From: Solwaraspora sp. WMMD792
GTDB lineage: Bacteria > Actinomycetota > Actinomycetes > Mycobacteriales > Micromonosporaceae
DNA: 64,000 nucleotides
Assembly (NCBI RefSeq): GCF_029626105.1
Contig: NZ_JARUBH010000009.1
Location: 930,001 to 994,000 of the forward strand
Direction: 5' to 3'
In this document: one piece after another, positions 60,947 to 64,000 of the stretch
Position numbering within the stretch: position 1 is the stretch's first letter
How the letters are laid out: every line of letters starts with the position of its first letter
The notes under the pieces: generated by a model
What the model was told of the DNA's origin: nothing
The model's input: the letters and a program-made list of their open reading frames with translations, nothing else
The model's database searches: none
Position numbers and translations under genes: made by a program

Positions 60947-61864
60947 GTGCCAGGCGATCCCGGCTCCGGCGAGTCCCCTGCGGCGGCGCGGCGCAGGCTC
61001 CGACTCGCGCTGCGTCGCGCCCGGGAGTCGGCCGGGCTGACCCAGGGCAAGGTAGCGGACGCCCTCGACTGGTCGGTCTCCAAGGTCAACCGGATCGAGA
61101 AGGGCAGCGTCTCCGTCTCCACCACCGATCTGCGGGCCCTGCTGGAGCTGTACGGCGTGGTGGACGCCGACCGGGCCGAGCGGCTGCTGCGCGACGCCCG
61201 TACCTCCCGGTTGCGGGGCTGGTGGGACGAGCCGCGCTACCGGGAGCACCTGACTCCGGCGATGCTGCAGTTGCTGCAGTTGGAGGGCGAGGCCAGCGCC
61301 ATCCGGGTGTTCCAGCCGACGTTGATCCCGGGGCTGCTGCAGACCCGCGAGTACGGCGAGTTCGTGTTGAACTTCTGGCGCAGTGAGCTGCCGGAGGCCG
61401 ACCGGGCGCTGCGGCTCGAGGCCCGGCTGCGTCGCCGTGACCAGGTGCTGGACCGACCCGATCCGCCGGAGTTCCACCTGGTGTTGGACGAGTCGGTGCT
61501 GTGGCGCACGATCGGCGGGCCGCGGGTGATGGCCGGGCAGTTCGCCGCCCTGCTACGGGTGGCGCGGCGACCGAACGTGCGGGTGCGGATCGTGCCGTTC
61601 GCCGACGCGGCGATCATGGCGATGCTGGCGCCGTTCACGCTGCTCGACTTCGGCGACGAGGAGAACGCGCTGCTCTACCGCGAGGGCATCCTGCTGGACG
61701 AGATCGTCCACGCGGCGCAGCGGATCAGCCGGCACCGCGACTACTTCGCGCACATCTGGGACTCGGCCCACGACGAGGCGACCTCGGCCCGGTTGATCAC
61801 CGAGCGGACGGCGGCGTTGACCGCCGATCTGCCGGTCGCGCAGGCCCCGTCCGTCGGTGGGTGA
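60947..61864 (+). CDS. XRE-family regulator with DUF5753 domain
   Basis: 305 residues from GTG after AGAAGG. HTH at about 15-70: RRARESAGLTQGKVADALDWSVSKVNRIEKG, seen as LTQGKVADALDWSVSKVNRI. The rest is DUF5753: LRGWWDEPRYREHL, QPTLIPGLLQTREY, FHLVLDESVLWRTIGG, PNVRVRIVPF. Such regulators are very numerous in actinomycetes and usually pair with a DUF397 gene, as here; some members affect antibiotic production and sporulation. A short palindrome lies between the two genes. Confidence 0.93.
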   Translation: MPGDPGSGESPAAARRRLRLALRRARESAGLTQGKVADALDWSVSKVNRIEKGSVSVSTTDLRALLELYGVVDADRAERLLRDARTSRLRGWWDEPRYREHLTPAMLQLLQLEGEASAIRVFQPTLIPGLLQTREYGEFVLNFWRSELPEADRALRLEARLRRRDQVLDRPDPPEFHLVLDESVLWRTIGGPRVMAGQFAALLRVARRPNVRVRIVPFADAAIMAMLAPFTLLDFGDEENALLYREGILLDEIVHAAQRISRHRDYFAHIWDSAHDEATSARLITERTAALTADLPVAQAPSVGG

Positions 61865-61910
61865 GTTCCGGTCGCGTATCGGCCGGGCCAGCTGCCGCGT
61901 TAACCAGGCA

Positions 61911-61930
61911 AATGCCGAATAATCGGCATT
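61911..61930. promoter_or_regulatory. Inverted repeat AATGCCGA-N4-TCGGCATT upstream of the DUF397 gene
   Basis: Perfect eight-base arms around ATAA in an AT-rich patch, 24 bases before the DUF397 start. A plausible operator for the XRE protein encoded just upstream. Confidence 0.5.
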
Positions 61931-61953
61931 AAGTCTGAAGCGGAGGAAAAGCT

Positions 61954-62151
61954 ATGATGCGGACATATCGCGGCTGGTGGCGGAGCAGCCGGTGCGACAC
62001 CAACGCGTGCCTGGAAGCCACCGTGACCGCCTCCGGCGACGTGGCGCTGCGCGACTCGGCCGAGCCGGACGGGCCCTGGCTGGACGTCGACCGGCAGCAG
62101 TGGCGACGGTTCCTGCGCGGGGTCAACCGAGGCGACTTCGCCGGCCGGTAG
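61954..62151 (+). CDS. DUF397 small protein
   Basis: 65 residues, GGAGG eight bases upstream; an in-frame ATG follows directly. Family pattern: GWWRSSRCDTNACLEATVT, then DVALRDSAEPDGPWLDVDRQQWRRFLRGV, seen as VALRDSAEPDGPWLDVDRQ. DUF397 proteins are encoded beside XRE/DUF5753 regulators and are thought to be their partners or antagonists, in a toxin-antitoxin-like or BldB/AbaA-like arrangement; function is not proved. The 89-base gap between the two genes contains the palindrome above. Confidence 0.88.
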   Translation: MMRTYRGWWRSSRCDTNACLEATVTASGDVALRDSAEPDGPWLDVDRQQWRRFLRGVNRGDFAGR

Positions 62152-62173
62152 GAGGCGGGTGGAGGCCGCCTCC
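62151..62173 (+). terminator. 8-bp hairpin at the DUF397 stop
   Basis: GGAGGCGG (62151-62158) pairs with CCGCCTCC (62166-62173); the last base of the TAG stop is the first base of the stem. Confidence 0.6.
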
Positions 62174-62327
62174 CACCGACTCGGCCAAGGGTTCATACGC
62201 GGCGCTGCCCCGGGCGGTTCACCAACCCGGCTGTGACATTCGGCATCCGTACGGGTCGATCCATCGACCGGTGTCCTCCGTACCACCTGCCGGCGTCTAC
62301 CCGACGCCAGCCGCAGAGGAGGTACGG

Positions 62328-63905
62328 ATGCGTCGCCGCCGGATCGTCACCGCCGGAATCACCGTCGCCGCGGTCGGGCTGCTCGCCGCGGTGACCCTGC
62401 CGGCCGTTGCCGGCGACGACCCGACCGACGGCGACCCCGGCACCGGTCAGCCGGCCGGCACCGACGGTCAGCCGGCCGGCGCGCACGACGACCTCGTCGA
62501 CGCGCTGCGTCGCGACCTCGGCGTCAGCGCGGCGGACGCCCGGACCCGGCTGGCCACCGAACGCTGGGCCACCCGTACCGTCGACGTTCTGCGGGCCGAC
62601 CTCGACGCGGCGTACGCGGGCGCGTGGATCAGCCGCGACGGCGCCGACCTCGTCGTCGCGGTGACCGACCCCGCACAGCTGGACCGGATCCGCGCCGCCG
62701 GTGCCGAGGCCCGCCTGGTGGCCCGCAGCCAGCAGCAGTTGACCGGCGTGAAGGAGAGCCTGGACCGGGTGGGCGACGCCGCCAGCCCCGACCTGGCCGG
62801 CTGGTACGTCGACCTGGCCGACAACACCGTGGTGCTGCTCGCCCGGCCCGGCGCCCAGGCCGCCGCCCGGGACTTCGCCGCCGCCGCCGGAGTGCCGGCC
62901 GACGCGGTCCGGGTGGACGCCTCCGACGAGGCGCCGGTGCCGCTGTTCGACGTGCGCGGCGGCGACCCGTACTTCATCGGTGCCGGTGGCCGGTGCTCGG
63001 TCGGCTTCTCCGTGGTAGGCGGCTTCGTCACCGCCGGGCACTGCGGCCGCCCCGGCGACACCACCACCGGGTTCAACCGGCAGGCGCAGGGCGTGTTCCA
63101 GGCGTCGTCGTTCCCCGGCGACGACTGGGCGTTCGTCGCGGTCGACGACGACTGGACGCCGCAGCCGGTGGTCAACGACTTCAACGGCAACAACCTGCCG
63201 GTCGCCGGCAGCGTGGAAGCGCCGGTCGGGGCCAGCATCTGCCGCTCCGGGTCGACCACCGGGACCCGGTGCGGCGTGATCCGGGCCAAGGACGTCACGG
63301 TCAACTACCCGGAGGGTGCGGTCAGCGGGCTGACCCGTACCGACGTCTGCGCCGAACCCGGCGACTCCGGCGGTGCCTGGCTCTCCGGCGACCAGGCGCA
63401 GGGCGTCACCTCGGGCGGCTCCGGCAACTGCCGCACCGGTGGCGTCACCTTCTTCCAGCCGCTGGCCGAGATCCTGCAGGTCAACAACCTGACCCTGGTC
63501 ACCACCGAGGACGGTGCGGCCCCGCCGACCGGCGCGCCGACCGCCGTACCGACGTCGGCGCCGACCCAGCCGGCGGACCCGCCGCAGAGCCCGTGCGCCG
63601 ACCACACGGTGCTGCGTGACGGCGAACTGACCCGGGCCGGTGGCCGACAGATCCAGCCGGACGGACGGTTCTTCCGGGCCGGTGCCGGACGGCACAGCGC
63701 CTGCCTGCAGGCACCGGCCGGCACTGCCTTCCGGCTTACGCTGCAACGCTTCACCGCCGACGGCTGGCGTACGGTCGCCCGGGGCGACCGCGCCGGGGCC
63801 ACGGTGACCCGGTTGAGTTTCTCCGGACCCGCCGGTGCCTACCGGTACCGGGTGCAGTCCGGTCGAGGCGTGGGTGGCTACCTCCTCGGGTTCTCGGTGA
63901 ACTGA
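62328..63905 (+). CDS. Secreted S1-family (streptogrisin-like) serine protease with C-terminal domain
   Basis: 525 residues, AGGAGG six bases before the ATG. Signal peptide of about 28 residues (IVTAGITVAAVGLLAAVTLP) ending VAG. Residues about 50-205 are an alpha-lytic-type pro-domain (DDLVDALRRDLGVSAADART, ASPDLAGWYVDLADNTVV). The protease domain has His238 in VTAGHCG, an aspartate at 265/266 in PGDDWAFV and Ser347 in CAEPGDSGGAW; paired cysteines fit two to three disulfides. A Pro/Thr linker leads to a beta-rich C-terminal domain (RFFRAGAGRHSACLQAPAG) that may bind a polymer. Probably digests proteins outside the cell. Confidence 0.92.
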   Translation: MRRRRIVTAGITVAAVGLLAAVTLPAVAGDDPTDGDPGTGQPAGTDGQPAGAHDDLVDALRRDLGVSAADARTRLATERWATRTVDVLRADLDAAYAGAWISRDGADLVVAVTDPAQLDRIRAAGAEARLVARSQQQLTGVKESLDRVGDAASPDLAGWYVDLADNTVVLLARPGAQAAARDFAAAAGVPADAVRVDASDEAPVPLFDVRGGDPYFIGAGGRCSVGFSVVGGFVTAGHCGRPGDTTTGFNRQAQGVFQASSFPGDDWAFVAVDDDWTPQPVVNDFNGNNLPVAGSVEAPVGASICRSGSTTGTRCGVIRAKDVTVNYPEGAVSGLTRTDVCAEPGDSGGAWLSGDQAQGVTSGGSGNCRTGGVTFFQPLAEILQVNNLTLVTTEDGAAPPTGAPTAVPTSAPTQPADPPQSPCADHTVLRDGELTRAGGRQIQPDGRFFRAGAGRHSACLQAPAGTAFRLTLQRFTADGWRTVARGDRAGATVTRLSFSGPAGAYRYRVQSGRGVGGYLLGFSVN

Positions 63906-63918
63906 CCGCCACCCGCCG

Positions 63919-63954
63919 CGCCGTCCCCGGGGACCGCCCTCCCCGGGGACGGCG
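63919..63954 (+). terminator. 14-bp hairpin after the protease gene
   Basis: CGCCGTCCCCGGGG (63919-63932) pairs with CCCCGGGGACGGCG (63941-63954) over an eight-base loop, 13 bases after the stop codon. Confidence 0.85.
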
Positions 63955-63982
63955 CACTCCCCGTCGCACCGCTGAGTACGCG

Positions 63983-63988
63983 TACCCT
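63983..63988 (+). promoter_or_regulatory. Possible -10 box TACCCT at the window edge
   Basis: TACCCT in GTACGCGTACCCTGTC. It resembles the leaderless promoters in this window, but the gene it would serve lies beyond the edge. Confidence 0.25.
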
Positions 63989-64000
63989 GTCGGCCGTCGA

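Overview
The window is very GC-rich actinobacterial DNA. Codons end almost always in G or C, GTG starts are frequent, and many genes have a TANNNT box 6-8 bases before the start codon (leaderless promoters). The core gene order (rimP-nusA-ylxR-infB-DUF503-rbfA-nrnA, then truB-ribF-rpsO-pnp-M16 peptidase-dapB, then thyX-dapA-RNase J) is the standard actinomycete order. Gene content (XRE/DUF397 pair, GPP34 protein, PadR, DUF4439 lipoprotein, streptogrisin-type protease) suggests a filamentous actinomycete, most likely Micromonosporaceae; the family assignment is inference.

Layout. 0-3.4 kb: a truncated anti-sigma kinase and a STAS antagonist whose 3' ends overlap, map, a PadR regulator, and two ferritin-like DUF4439 genes. 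3.6-10.9 kb: translation and ribosome-maturation block. 11-12 kb: two small membrane proteins and a possible 29-residue peptide. 12-15.4 kb: MATE exporter, truB, ribF. 15.5-20.7 kb: rpsO with a structured leader, pnp, M16 peptidase, dapB. 57.4-60.9 kb: thyX, dapA, rnj. 60.9-64 kb: XRE/DUF397 pair and a secreted S1 protease.

Between dapB and thyX lies about 36.7 kb of accessory DNA. It holds four GNAT acetyltransferases, a GT87 mannosyltransferase, a tightly coupled four-gene GPP34 operon, a frameshifted HTH/TPR regulator, a secreted cutinase very similar to the Thermobifida polyester hydrolases, and a large acyl-CoA catabolic region (29.8-54.9 kb).

The catabolic region contains five acyl-CoA dehydrogenases, three SDRs, a thiolase, a MaoC hydratase, an acyl-CoA synthetase, an aldehyde and a zinc alcohol dehydrogenase, a full LIV-type ABC importer, two TetR regulators and one large LuxR regulator. 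Two regulons can be read from the DNA. A CACTGACAGTG palindrome lies in both the importer promoter and the thiolase promoter, with a degenerate copy at the first ACAD operon. A different palindrome, AAAACTTGCAGCGCTAGTTT, flanks the second tetR gene on both sides. One sub-cluster (SDR-SDR-APH-like kinase-ACAD) has the composition of levulinate / 4-hydroxyacyl-CoA catabolic systems (lva genes; human ACAD10/11). The import substrate is therefore plausibly a short keto, hydroxy or branched acid; this is inference. No tRNA, rRNA, CRISPR array or insertion sequence was seen.
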